A DNA stretch of 46,434 nt, from NCBI GenBank assembly GCA_027023255.1, contig JALVVU010000082.1:1-46434 (forward strand), read 5' to 3'. Source of the stretch: Desulfurococcales archaeon (GTDB lineage Archaea > Thermoproteota > Thermoprotei_A > Sulfolobales > NBVN01). The notes under the pieces were generated by a model. It did not search any database, was not told the DNA's origin, and saw nothing but the letters and a program-made list of their open reading frames with translations. Made by a program: the position numbers and the translations under genes. This document shows, piece by piece, positions 15,860-24,700 of this stretch. The stretch's first letter is position 1. Each line of letters begins with the position of its first letter.

Positions 15860-16603
15860 CATCTTTGGCGCCAGTAGATATTCAACGTCCCCCCCTTCAA
15901 CAAGGGTGAATGAAAGGTAGAGGGGAACATCACTCCCAAACTTTATGTTCACGGCATCCGTCACGCCTGTCAAGTTGAGCACCTTCAATATGTAATCCTC
16001 ATCATAGTTAGCTCGTGAAGGCTCCTTAACCTCCATCTCAAGTATGGATCCTCCCATCCTAGAAAGCCTTGCTTCAGCATTTACCTCTAGCGCCTTTAAG
16101 TAGAGGTACTGATCATCCTCAGCGGCGAAAGTTATTGTGCCAGCACCCTTAAGGTCTTTGAGGGCCTCCTTAAAGGCCCTAGCAACTACGAGTGCTGAAA
16201 CCTTAAACTCAGGCGTTATCTCACCGACTTCCTGCGCTGAAACCTCTATGGACCTGTACTTGTATCTCTTCGTTGACATACCCTCTATTATTACTTCGTA
16301 GAATTCCTCGTTAGCCTTGAACACGAACTTATCGCCTTTCTTGGGTTTGGGTAGGGTCTTGATGAGGTTGTTAACATTTACACCAACCTCCAGGTCTTTC
16401 TCTATGCTGTACTCAAGGAATGCCTCCGAGGGCATTTTTATAATTATCAACGCTATTTGCGCTGGGTCCAGTGCCTTAACGGTCAAGCCCTCCTGTGTGA
16501 ACCTAAATAGCGCCTCATCAACGATGTTCCCTAACGCCTCCAAGACCGTCACTAGTTGCTTAGCGCTAGAATGCTCAAACTTAACGATATACTCCTCACT
16601 CAT
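15857..16603 (-). CDS. pcn: DNA polymerase sliding clamp (PCNA)
   Basis: This is the ring-shaped clamp that tethers polymerases, ligase, FEN1 and other factors to DNA. The 248 residues match the family. Recognisable parts are the N-terminal KQLVTVLEALGNIVDEALF, the central LDPAQIALIII (the 'LDPSHVAL' region), the interdomain loop and VEGGDVEYLLAPKM at the end (the family's 'ydiGyvkyYLAPKi' region). Crenarchaea often have three PCNA paralogues; only one is in the window, so its ring partners are unknown. It is transcribed away from the ATPase cluster. Confidence 0.95.
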   Translation of the reverse strand: MSEEYIVKFEHSSAKQLVTVLEALGNIVDEALFRFTQEGLTVKALDPAQIALIIIKMPSEAFLEYSIEKDLEVGVNVNNLIKTLPKPKKGDKFVFKANEEFYEVIIEGMSTKRYKYRSIEVSAQEVGEITPEFKVSALVVARAFKEALKDLKGAGTITFAAEDDQYLYLKALEVNAEARLSRMGGSILEMEVKEPSRANYDEDYILKVLNLTGVTDAVNIKFGSDVPLYLSFTLVEGGDVEYLLAPKM

Positions 16604-16649
16604 CTCATTAATCCCGAAGTAATGTTAATTAAGTTTCTAAAAACATTAG

Positions 16650-16726
16650 CGTGCGCATGATGAGGACCACTCCGGAGCGGATTAGACGCTTTAAAAAGCA
16701 TGAAGAACCGTGTGAGGGCTGATGGT
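16650..16726 (+). ncRNA. Candidate C/D box guide sRNA
   Basis: Between pcn and the ATPase operon, an exact C box ATGATGA (16657-16663) is followed by a C'-like TGAAGA (16701-16706). Exactly 12 bases later comes a D box CTGA (16719-16722). That spacing is the one expected between C' and D for a guide, and the guide would be ACCGTGTGAGGG. The C-to-D length of 66 bases is near the archaeal range. A good D' box is not seen (only CGGA, 9 bases after C, or degenerate sequence), so the first guide is uncertain. The terminal stem is weak. Confidence 0.4.
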
Positions 16727-16745
16727 CCCCTTTCGGTAAGCTAAA

Positions 16746-16753
16746 GTTTATTT
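16746..16753 (+). promoter_or_regulatory. TATA box for the ATPase operon
   Basis: GTTTATTT lies about 26-38 bases before the candidate starts of the subunit H gene (GTG 16779, TTG 16785). Its position suggests a very short leader. Confidence 0.4.
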
Positions 16754-16778
16754 GAAAACCCCTAATAAATCTTAGGGA

Positions 16779-17090
16779 GTGAGATTGTCTTCCTTAAGCG
16801 ATATTGAGAGGGAAGCTAAGGAGATCGTAGAGAGAGCCAGGAGGGAGGCAGAGGAGATACTACGTAAAGCTAAGGAGAAGGCAGAGTCATTGAGGAGCGC
16901 AGAAATTGACGCACCATTGAGCGAGGACGAGATTAAGGAAATTGAGGAGGAGTTCCGTGTGAAGCTTGAGAAGGCACAGGAAGACTTTGAGAGGAGGAAG
17001 CGGGTAATAGAAGAGAGGTATAATCAGTACAAGGGTGAAATTGTTTCCAAGGTTGTAGAGTTAGTTGCGGGGACTACTCAAGGGAGTTAA
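16779..17090 (+). CDS. ahaH: A-type ATPase subunit H (peripheral stalk)
   Basis: This 103-residue, almost wholly helical protein has a heptad pattern with EIVERARREAEEILRKAKEKAESL and a second coiled-coil half. It matches the archaeal subunit H, which pairs with subunit E to form the peripheral stalk (stator) of the A1Ao ATPase. The start is GTG 16779 or TTG 16785; the latter has GGGAGTGAG immediately upstream and may be better. The gene ends 2 bases before subunit I. The stretch REAEEILRKA recurs exactly in subunit E. Confidence 0.88.
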   Translation: MRLSSLSDIEREAKEIVERARREAEEILRKAKEKAESLRSAEIDAPLSEDEIKEIEEEFRVKLEKAQEDFERRKRVIEERYNQYKGEIVSKVVELVAGTTQGS

Positions 17091-17092
17091 AG

Positions 17093-19150
17093 ATGATCGT
17101 ATCTACCCCAGAGAAGGTAGTTTACGTAAGGGTGCTTACTGAGAAGAAACTTGCTGGGAAATTGCTGGAGGCCCTCCAGAGCGCCGGTTCCCTACACCCC
17201 GAGTTACTTACCGAGATCAGCGAAAAAGATCGCGAGACCCTCTCTAAGGAGGCTGAGAAACTACGTAAGCTAGAACGCGTACTCAGCGAGTTCGACGCAA
17301 TCATCCCCGAACAGATCCTCGTCAAGTTAGATGGTGAGATATCAGCAAGTAAGCTTCACGACTACCTCCTAAGCCTGCTGAGCAAACTCTCGGAAGCCTT
17401 ACAACAAGCCAAGAGCATTAAGGCTAAGATTGAGCAAATTAGCGAGGAAATCACCAAGTCTGAGGAAATCCTGTGGGTGTTATCAATATTGTCTGCAATT
17501 CCTAAATACAGCAATGCACCCATTGACAACATATCCTTTAACGGGAATATCGTGGCTGCACACACAATACTGCTGGAGAAGGATCTTGTTGACGAATTCC
17601 TCGCTGAGTTACCTGAAGACCTCAAGCAGCGAGTAATGCTTGACATAGTGACCCTAAAGGAGCATAGGAAGGCAGTAATCATAGTTGCCGGCCCGAGGGA
17701 CGATGTTGAAGCTGTTAATGAGATCTCCAGGAGTGTTGGAGGTAAGGTAATCGAAATACCCGAAGAGCACGTCACTATCTCAGAATTTCTGAAAAAGTTA
17801 AGGGCGCGTATCAAGAATCTCCGCGCAGAGCTAGGCAAACTTAAGGACGAATTCAAGAAGCTTGTAAGCAAGGTCTCAAAGGATCTGGCCCTAGGTAAGG
17901 TAGTGGTCACAGCCTACAGGGATAGGCTACAGGTTCTCCTCTCCGCTTTAAAGGGAAGATACCTAGTCGCTGTTGAGGGATGGGTACCTCTCTCGAGCAG
18001 GAAGTGGTTGGAGGATTTCCTTTACTCCGGCTTGAAGTACGTGTATGTCGTTGATTCTCCTCCACCACCTGGCAAGACACCGCCGACGAAGCTTAAGAAC
18101 CCACGCATATTTAAGCCCTATGAAATGATAACGAAGATTTACGGTGTTCCAAATTACAACGAGTATGACCCAACACCAATAATTACGTACTCCCTTACCT
18201 TATTCTTCGGTCTAATGTTTGCTGATGTGGTCTACGGTACCGCTATGTTCATCATAGTTAACTACCTTCTAGAGAAGACAGGGTTCATAGAGAACCCCTA
18301 CTCTGAGGGATACAGGTTATTCAAGAGGCTCTGCACTTACCTCTCATTATCATCGATATTCTTCGGTTTGCTTTCCAACAGCTTTGCCGGGTACTCAATA
18401 GTCTTCAATAACGGTAAGATAAGCTTTGTTGCATCCTCAGGATCAACGCTACAGGCTTTACTACCGCTACTTAACCCCATGTTCTTCATAAGCCTTGCAC
18501 TGATTATTGGACTAGTACACGTTAACATAGCACATATTCTCTCGTTCATAAAGTACATTAAATTAAGAGATAAGGGGGAGACCATCTCCAAGGTAGGGTT
18601 CTTCATAAGCGAGGTATTCGGCATACCGTATATCCTGTACAAGTTCCTTAACGTTAGCCTACCAGCGCCTTTGAACTCCTTTGCAAACTACCTAGTGTAC
18701 GGCATAGTTGTCGGGTTATCCCTACTAATTGTTGGTAAGCTAATAGCTTACAAGGCGCTGGGCTCGCTGTTCTGGCTCTTCGACCTAACAGGACTTCTCG
18801 GTGACGTAATGTCGTACACGAGGCTAGCGGGGATAGGTCTGGCTACAACGTTATTGGCACAGAATTTCAATAGTCTTTCCTTAGAACTCGGCAGCGCTGT
18901 TTCATCGGCGGTACCAATGCATGCTTTAGGATTAATTCTCGGTGCTATAGCCATGTTTATTGTCATGGTACTAACTAACCTACTGAACATAGCATTTGGA
19001 ATAATTGGTGCATTTGTTCACTCACTGAGGTTATGCTTTGTGGAGTTCCTCCCCAAGTTCTATGATGGAGACGGAAAAGAGTTCCAGCCCTTCACAATAA
19101 AAGTTGAGAACGCCATCCTCATAGGTTCTGGCGGGATTCATAGCTCCTAA
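17093..19150 (+). CDS. atpI: A-type ATPase subunit I (a subunit)
   Basis: This is the membrane stator with the half-channels for the coupling ion, the counterpart of eukaryotic V-ATPase subunit a. It has 685 residues. The cytoplasmic N-terminal half (about 1-345) holds long coiled coils. The C-terminal half has about seven to eight membrane helices, including the family motif SYTRLAGIGLA, where R577 is the expected essential arginine facing the c-ring glutamate. Other family segments are MFADVVYGTAMF and FGIIGAFVHSLRLCFVEF. The ATG at 17093 lies 2 bases after subunit H. Confidence 0.95.
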   Translation: MIVSTPEKVVYVRVLTEKKLAGKLLEALQSAGSLHPELLTEISEKDRETLSKEAEKLRKLERVLSEFDAIIPEQILVKLDGEISASKLHDYLLSLLSKLSEALQQAKSIKAKIEQISEEITKSEEILWVLSILSAIPKYSNAPIDNISFNGNIVAAHTILLEKDLVDEFLAELPEDLKQRVMLDIVTLKEHRKAVIIVAGPRDDVEAVNEISRSVGGKVIEIPEEHVTISEFLKKLRARIKNLRAELGKLKDEFKKLVSKVSKDLALGKVVVTAYRDRLQVLLSALKGRYLVAVEGWVPLSSRKWLEDFLYSGLKYVYVVDSPPPPGKTPPTKLKNPRIFKPYEMITKIYGVPNYNEYDPTPIITYSLTLFFGLMFADVVYGTAMFIIVNYLLEKTGFIENPYSEGYRLFKRLCTYLSLSSIFFGLLSNSFAGYSIVFNNGKISFVASSGSTLQALLPLLNPMFFISLALIIGLVHVNIAHILSFIKYIKLRDKGETISKVGFFISEVFGIPYILYKFLNVSLPAPLNSFANYLVYGIVVGLSLLIVGKLIAYKALGSLFWLFDLTGLLGDVMSYTRLAGIGLATTLLAQNFNSLSLELGSAVSSAVPMHALGLILGAIAMFIVMVLTNLLNIAFGIIGAFVHSLRLCFVEFLPKFYDGDGKEFQPFTIKVENAILIGSGGIHSS

Positions 19151-19285
19151 TCCTGCTAAGGATTGTTCACTTTTTGCATGGTGCGGTACTTAACTCTCTT
19201 CAGATGGATGTCCTCAACTGTTGTTATACGTTACTATTATTACGTTATAGATTTGAAAAATTTGTATAGTTCATTATATAATATT

Positions 19286-19294
19286 CTTTATAAG
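19286..19294 (+). promoter_or_regulatory. TATA box for atpK inside the ATPase cluster
   Basis: CTTTATAAG, followed by a C-run, lies 36-44 bases before the atpK GTG. It is at the end of a 179-base AT-rich gap after atpI, which otherwise shows only a short T-run (CACTTTTTG near 19170). GAAGGTG, 8 bases before GTG, is the ribosome binding site. Extra promoter strength here would suit the multi-copy c-ring subunit. Confidence 0.55.
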
Positions 19295-19329
19295 CCCCCC
19301 TTATTTTATAATATCGAAGGTGCAATGCC

Positions 19330-19806
19330 GTGGATATTGTGAATTTCGTTGCGACACTAGGCATAGCCTTAGGTCTGGCAGGAGGTTTGGCAGGATCATC
19401 CATAGGAACCGCAAGAGCAGCGTCGGCTGGGCTTACAGTGTTAGCTGAGGAGCCCGGGTACTTCAAGCAAGTGCTGATACTATCCGCATTACCCATGACT
19501 CAGACGTTCTACGGTCTGATCTTCACCTTACTGGGTCTCACGTCAGTACTTCCCTCCGTCAGTGAGTTAACCGCCCTTAAGGGCTGGGCTTTCCTAGGCA
19601 TAGGGATAGCTGTATTTTGCGCCGAGTTCGCATCCGCGTGGATGCAGGGCGTCGTGTGTATGTCAGGTATTATAGAGGTACCGAAAACTAAGGGGGGAAT
19701 ATGGGTACACACGATGATACTTGCATCCTACGTTGAGCTATTCGGGATCCTTGGGTTAGTGTTCGGGTACTTACTTCTCACCATGGTGGCTGGCTTGCCC
19801 GTGTAG
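19330..19806 (+). CDS. atpK: A-type ATPase subunit K (c-ring proteolipid, 4-helix type)
   Basis: The 158 residues form two fused helical hairpins (four membrane segments, about 5-30, 50-75, 87-115 and 125-153), forming the rotor ring. Only the second hairpin has the ion-binding acid, E136 in YVELFGILG; the first hairpin has LPMTQTFYG instead. L54, T57, Q58, Y61, Q106 and E136 match, at consistent offsets, the residues that bind sodium in the Enterococcus hirae NtpK ring (L61, T64, Q65, Y68, Q110, E139). The start is GTG with GAAGGTG 8 bases before it. It has its own promoter. Confidence 0.95.
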   Translation: MDIVNFVATLGIALGLAGGLAGSSIGTARAASAGLTVLAEEPGYFKQVLILSALPMTQTFYGLIFTLLGLTSVLPSVSELTALKGWAFLGIGIAVFCAEFASAWMQGVVCMSGIIEVPKTKGGIWVHTMILASYVELFGILGLVFGYLLLTMVAGLPV

Positions 19807-19816
19807 GCGATGCGTT

Positions 19817-20428
19817 ATGAGCCTAGAGGAACTAAGGAAGAGGATTTTGGAGGAGGCGCAGAGAGAGGCGGAGGAGATATTACGTAAGGCTAGGGAGGAA
19901 GCGGAAAGAATCATTGCTGAGGCTAAGGAAGAATATTATAGGAGGTTAAGGAACGCTAGGAGGAAGGCGCTACAGGAATTCACCGAGAAGAAGAATGCGG
20001 AGTATGTCAGCAAGTTAATGGAGCTTAATACTGAGCTTCTGAAGCTTAAGAATAGAATACTTAATGAAATCCTGGCAGATGTGCGAAGGGAGTTAGTAGA
20101 GCTGCCTGCCTCCAAACGTAAGGAGTCTCTCAAGACTCTTCTTAAGGAGAGCATCGGAAGCAACGTCTTTACCGGCAACGTAATAGTTAAGGTGGTCCCC
20201 AATGATTCCGATATAATTAAGGAGGTTGTTCAAGAGTATTTTAAGGACGTTGTGACTGCTGTGGAATTATGTGATCCGAGAAGATTAGGTGGTGTGCTCG
20301 TTGAGAGCCTTGATAGAGAGCACGCCATTGATAATACTTACACTACGCGGCTTGAGAAGGCAATGCCTGAAATTATGAATATGCTCAACACTAAGATATT
20401 CCAGTCTGGAAGGGTAATCCAAAAATGA
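19817..20428 (+). CDS. atpE: A-type ATPase subunit E
   Basis: This is the peripheral stalk subunit that pairs with subunit H and holds the catalytic head still. It has 203 residues. The first 100 are a continuous coiled coil (REAEEILRKAREEAERIIAEAKEE and onward). The C-terminal half is a globular alpha/beta domain with VELCDPRRLGGVLVES, matching the family's conserved 'GGvvv' strand, and NTYTTRLEKAMPEI near the end. ATG at 19817 is 10 bases after atpK. The last 4 bases overlap atpC. Confidence 0.92.
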   Translation: MSLEELRKRILEEAQREAEEILRKAREEAERIIAEAKEEYYRRLRNARRKALQEFTEKKNAEYVSKLMELNTELLKLKNRILNEILADVRRELVELPASKRKESLKTLLKESIGSNVFTGNVIVKVVPNDSDIIKEVVQEYFKDVVTAVELCDPRRLGGVLVESLDREHAIDNTYTTRLEKAMPEIMNMLNTKIFQSGRVIQK

Positions 20429-21414
20429 GTTCAGGCAACCTAAGCTTTCTTGAGAAGATCAAGGTTGAGCTTCAACACATCGTAACTCCCGATTTACTAC
20501 GTTCGTTAGGTGAGTCCAACCTAGCAGACATTGATACTTTCTTTGAATCCTTGAGCCCTTACTCGGCTATTGAATGCTTGAAGGTACGGACCGGCATTGA
20601 CTTTCGGGAAGCGTCTCTTAAGGAGATTTTCGCAGCACTCATGAAGTGCTGGCATGACGATCTAGCGAACATCGCAGAGCTAACTAAGCCTGGAGAGAAC
20701 GTTGTTCAGTTCATTACATTGTTTATGAAAAAGTATGAACTCCTAGAGTTACTTGAGGTACTGCGAGAGCTTTCGTTAAATCGGAGGGTACTAACCCGCT
20801 TTCCCTTCATTAGTGAGTGGTTACTGGAGAGACTTACAAGCGCTGAGAGCACGCAACATTTGACATCTGTACTCAGAGAGTATCGTTCAGTACCTGCGAT
20901 GATGGTGGCTGATGCCCTCATGCTGAGCCCTGAGGGCTCTATTCACGAACTTAACGTTAATTCCCTACGCGATTCTGTAATTGAGGACTACTGGCGCAGA
21001 ATAGAGTCCGTAGCCAGTAGTATTCAGCCTAAGGTGAAGTTCGATAAGTGCTTGAGGAATCTCAAGCTAATTGATATGCTCGAGTTAAGGGTTAGAGAGG
21101 CATTCCTTGAAGGTAAGGAAGTCTCTGCGGATCTTCCGAAGTTACCCTCCAAGATTTCCGAAGTTATTGAAGGCAGTGATCCCTTAGAGGTTGATTTCAT
21201 TATTGCTACGCTAAGATATGCCATGTGTGTTGATGAAATGGTGTTCAGTCCTCTTTCACATGATGTGACTATTGCGTATATGGTTGCGAAGGAGTATGAG
21301 GCGTTTCTCCTTTCATCGTTCATTAAGTCGCAGGCTCTTGGTTTAGGTAAATATTTTCTCGATGAAGTACTTAGTAGGTGGTTGAACGCCTATGGCAAAG
21401 TTACCGGTAAGTAA
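20425..21414 (+). CDS. atpC: A-type ATPase subunit C
   Basis: The 329-residue, largely helical protein is in the position of the central-stalk subunit C (counterpart of V-ATPase subunit d), which links the rotor D/F to the c-ring. Sequence conservation in this family is low. The fit rests on length, helical character, the C-terminal segment YMVAKEYEAFLLSSFIKSQALG (which resembles the family's end) and the operon position between E and F. The ATG overlaps atpE by 4 bases, and the 3' end overlaps atpF by 23 bases. Confidence 0.85.
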   Translation: MSSGNLSFLEKIKVELQHIVTPDLLRSLGESNLADIDTFFESLSPYSAIECLKVRTGIDFREASLKEIFAALMKCWHDDLANIAELTKPGENVVQFITLFMKKYELLELLEVLRELSLNRRVLTRFPFISEWLLERLTSAESTQHLTSVLREYRSVPAMMVADALMLSPEGSIHELNVNSLRDSVIEDYWRRIESVASSIQPKVKFDKCLRNLKLIDMLELRVREAFLEGKEVSADLPKLPSKISEVIEGSDPLEVDFIIATLRYAMCVDEMVFSPLSHDVTIAYMVAKEYEAFLLSSFIKSQALGLGKYFLDEVLSRWLNAYGKVTGK

Positions 21415-21745
21415 GGGTAGTATATGCGTTGTCGGGGATGAGTACTTCACGCTTGGTTTCGCGTTAGGAGGGGCTAGTGAGAGGTACGTAGTTAGTATCA
21501 ACGCTCCTGATGATGAGATGCTTAAGGCATTGAATGCCGTGGTTGATGATTTATCCAAGAAAGGTATAACACTAGTAATTGTGCAGGATAAACTCAAACC
21601 CTATTTCGAGAAGGTGAGGCAATCATTAAGTAAGGGTGTTGTTGTTTACGTTCCTGACATCACGTCCGCCTCTAAGGCGAAGGTTAAGGAGTATTATTCC
21701 TCCTTAATAAGACGTTATTTAGGTATAGCTTTGGAACTCGGGTGA
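21392..21745 (+). CDS. atpF: A-type ATPase subunit F
   Basis: This is the central stalk subunit that binds subunit D. The 117 residues have the Rossmann-like pattern of the family: ICVVGDEYFTLGFALGG at the N-terminus, a middle strand ITLVIVQDKL, and VVVYVPDITSA before a C-terminal helix. The ATG lies inside the end of atpC (23-base overlap), and the stop overlaps the GTG of atpA (GTGA), so the translation of C, F and A is linked. Confidence 0.93.
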   Translation: MAKLPVSKGSICVVGDEYFTLGFALGGASERYVVSINAPDDEMLKALNAVVDDLSKKGITLVIVQDKLKPYFEKVRQSLSKGVVVYVPDITSASKAKVKEYYSSLIRRYLGIALELG

Positions 21746-24700
21746 TACCTTTGGTCGTGGGTAAGATAAGACGTATCTCAGGCCCGCTGGTCGTGGCTGA
21801 AGGTATGAGTGGGTCCATGGTTTACGAGGTAGTGTATGTTGGTGAGGAACGCCTCATAGGCGAGATCATAGGCTTACATGGTGACCACGCTTACATCCAG
21901 GTTTACGAGGATACCTCAGGTCTTGAGGTCGGAGAACCCGTGGAGGGCTCAGGAAGCCTTTTATTCGCTGAGTTGGGGCCTGGGATCGTTGGTAAAGTCT
22001 TTGACGGGCTTCAGCGCCCCCTGTCAGTTATTGGGAGCCTCATAGGTCCCTTCGTGAAGAGGGGTGTGAAGGTCCCGGCACTCCCGCGTGACGTCAAGTG
22101 GCACTTCACTAGGAACACTAAATTAAAGCCTGGCGACAAAGTGAGGCCGGGAACGGTTCTTGGGGTAGTCAAGGAGACTCAACTCATTGACCACTACATA
22201 ATGGTTCCACCAAACATCCATGGGAGGCTGAAGGAACTTGTTAGTGATGGGGACTACACAATAACCGACCCCATAGCAGTGGTTGAGGCAGATGGGAAGA
22301 AAGTTGAGTTAACTATGCTTCAGAAGTGGCCCGTGAGAAAACCAAGGCCTTACGTAAGGAGGCTTGAACCCACGGAGCCCTTAATCACGGGGCAACGAGT
22401 GCTTGACATGATGTTCCCGATAGCCAGGGGCGGTAAGGCAGCCGTGCCCGGAGGCTTCGGTAGTGGAAAATGCGTACCACCAGGCACGCCTGTGCTCCTA
22501 GCTAGCTGGGACATAGTTCCCATAGATGATATATACCGTAAAGCTAAAGGAAGAAAAATGAGGCTGAGTGATAAAGAAGAGTTAATAGAGCTCAAAGAAC
22601 CCCTTATCGTTATAGGATTTGATGGTGTTAAGTTAAAACCTGCTAAAGCAACGCATGTATACAGAGGCTATACGAATAAACTAGTAGAAATTAAGACATC
22701 TACCGGTAAGTCGCTAAGAGTAACACCTAACCACAAACTACCCATAGTGGATTCTTTTGGATCTATAAGGTATGTTAGGGCTATAGACCTAAAACCTGGA
22801 ATGCACCTAGTTATTCCCAGACTAGTGTTAACACGTATCTCAAGTAACGAACCTAGGATACCTTTAGAGAATTTAGCTAAGTATGAAGATGTAATGAGTA
22901 AGGATAAAGAACTTAATGAGAAGGTGAAGGACTTCCTTAAGAAGTTAAGTAGTAGAGAATTAAGTAAGTTATGTCGGACCTTAGGACTATCATTAAGTAC
23001 ATTAAGGAACATAATGTATAAAAAAGAAAGGAGCGTGCCACTAAGATTAATAATTTCAATCAAAAACTGCTTTAATATAGACCTAGGTACCCCGAGGGTT
23101 TTAGGGCTAAGAAGAAGTAAAGCAGTTTTGATAATTCCAGAGAGGATAAGCGAGAAGTTAGCTGAATTGCTGGGGTTGCTTATCTCTGATGGCTCAGTAA
23201 TTAACAATAGAGTAGTATTCTTTAATAACTCTAGGGAATTAAGGGAAAGATTTAATGAACTTCTACATGAAGTATTCGGGGTTAGAGGAAGAGAAAAATT
23301 ATGTAATACTGTTTACTGCATCGAGGTTACGTCAGCTCTCCTAGCTAGGTTGCTTAGGGATATATTCGACTTACCTAAGAGGACTAAATCTAAGAATGCA
23401 GTAATTCCTAGGATAGTAATGAAGTCGCCGCCTAACATAGTAAGTGCTTTCGTTAGGGGATTATATCTAGGTGATGGTACTTTTCATCAAAGCACGCTAG
23501 AATTAACATCAGCCTCGCATAAGTTAATATCAGGTCTCACATACCTCCTACTAAAGCTGGGGATAGCATACTCAGTTAGCAAAGATGAGAAGCATAAACG
23601 ATACAGACTCTTCATAACTGGTGTAAGAGAACTTAGGAAGTTCCATGAGAAAGTATTGTCAGCAATTAACCTAGATATACCTAAGGTGAGGAACCTAAGG
23701 GAGTACTTAAGTAAAAAGAGACCCAAAGGAGCCTTAAGGGACTCGGTACCCTTAGATTCGACCTTTATACGTTCAATATACGGAGTTCTATCTAAGAGAT
23801 CCCTAGAAGCAAGAGGTATACACATAGGTAACTACATTTATAACAGGGAGAGGTTAGGTTACGGAACTATGCTTAAGATAGCCTCACTACCTGCACTCAA
23901 TGACGGTATTGAAAATAGGGCATCACTACTCGTTAAGAGACTCAGAACTTTAATTCCAGTACTTAACTACGTGACGTTTGAAAAAGTAGAGCATGTAAAT
24001 GTAATTGACTATGAAGGCGAAGTCTATGACTTAGTAGTTGAAGATACACATACATTTGTAGGGGGTGAAGTCCCAGTCATATACCATAATACTGTACTCC
24101 TCCAGACGCTTACTAAGTGGGCACGCACTAGGCTGAACATCTACGTGGGATGCGGGGAGCGAGGTAATGAGATGGCGGATGCCCTCCACAGCTTCCTTAA
24201 GCTCAAGGACCCGGCCTCAGGAAGGCCTCTAGCTGAGAAGGCCGTGTTCATTGCTAACACTTCAAACATGCCTGTAGCGGCTAGGGAGACAAGCGTGTTC
24301 CTAGGAGTCACTATAGGGGAGTACTTCCGTGACATGGGATATGACGTGCTCCTAGTTGCCGACTCAACCTCCAGGTGGGCTGAGGCAATGAGGGAGATCT
24401 CCGCGAGGCTTGAGGAAATGCCTGGTGAGGAGGGCTTCCCCGCATACCTAGGGTCAAGGCTCGCCGAGTTCTACGAGCGGTCAGGAAGAGTGAAATGCTT
24501 GGGTGAGGATGAGCGCGTAGGGTCACTGACCATAGTTGGTGCGGTATCGCCTCCTGGCGCTGACTTCAGCGAGCCAGTCACGCAGAACACCCTAAGGTAT
24601 ATTGGTACGTTAATAGCACTTGACGTGTCACTGGCTAACCGCAGGCACTTTCCCGCAGTGAGCTGGTTACTTAGCTACTCACTCTATGTGGAGACTGTTG

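Noticed and set aside
17362-17910. Minus-strand 182-codon open frame inside atpI
   Set aside because: It is serine/leucine-rich, as expected from an antisense read of a coiled-coil gene; no family features.
22668-23207. Minus-strand 179-codon open frame opposite the intein
   Set aside because: It is antisense to the clearly functional intein, has no promoter or ribosome binding site and an unremarkable composition; a shadow of the plus-strand frame.
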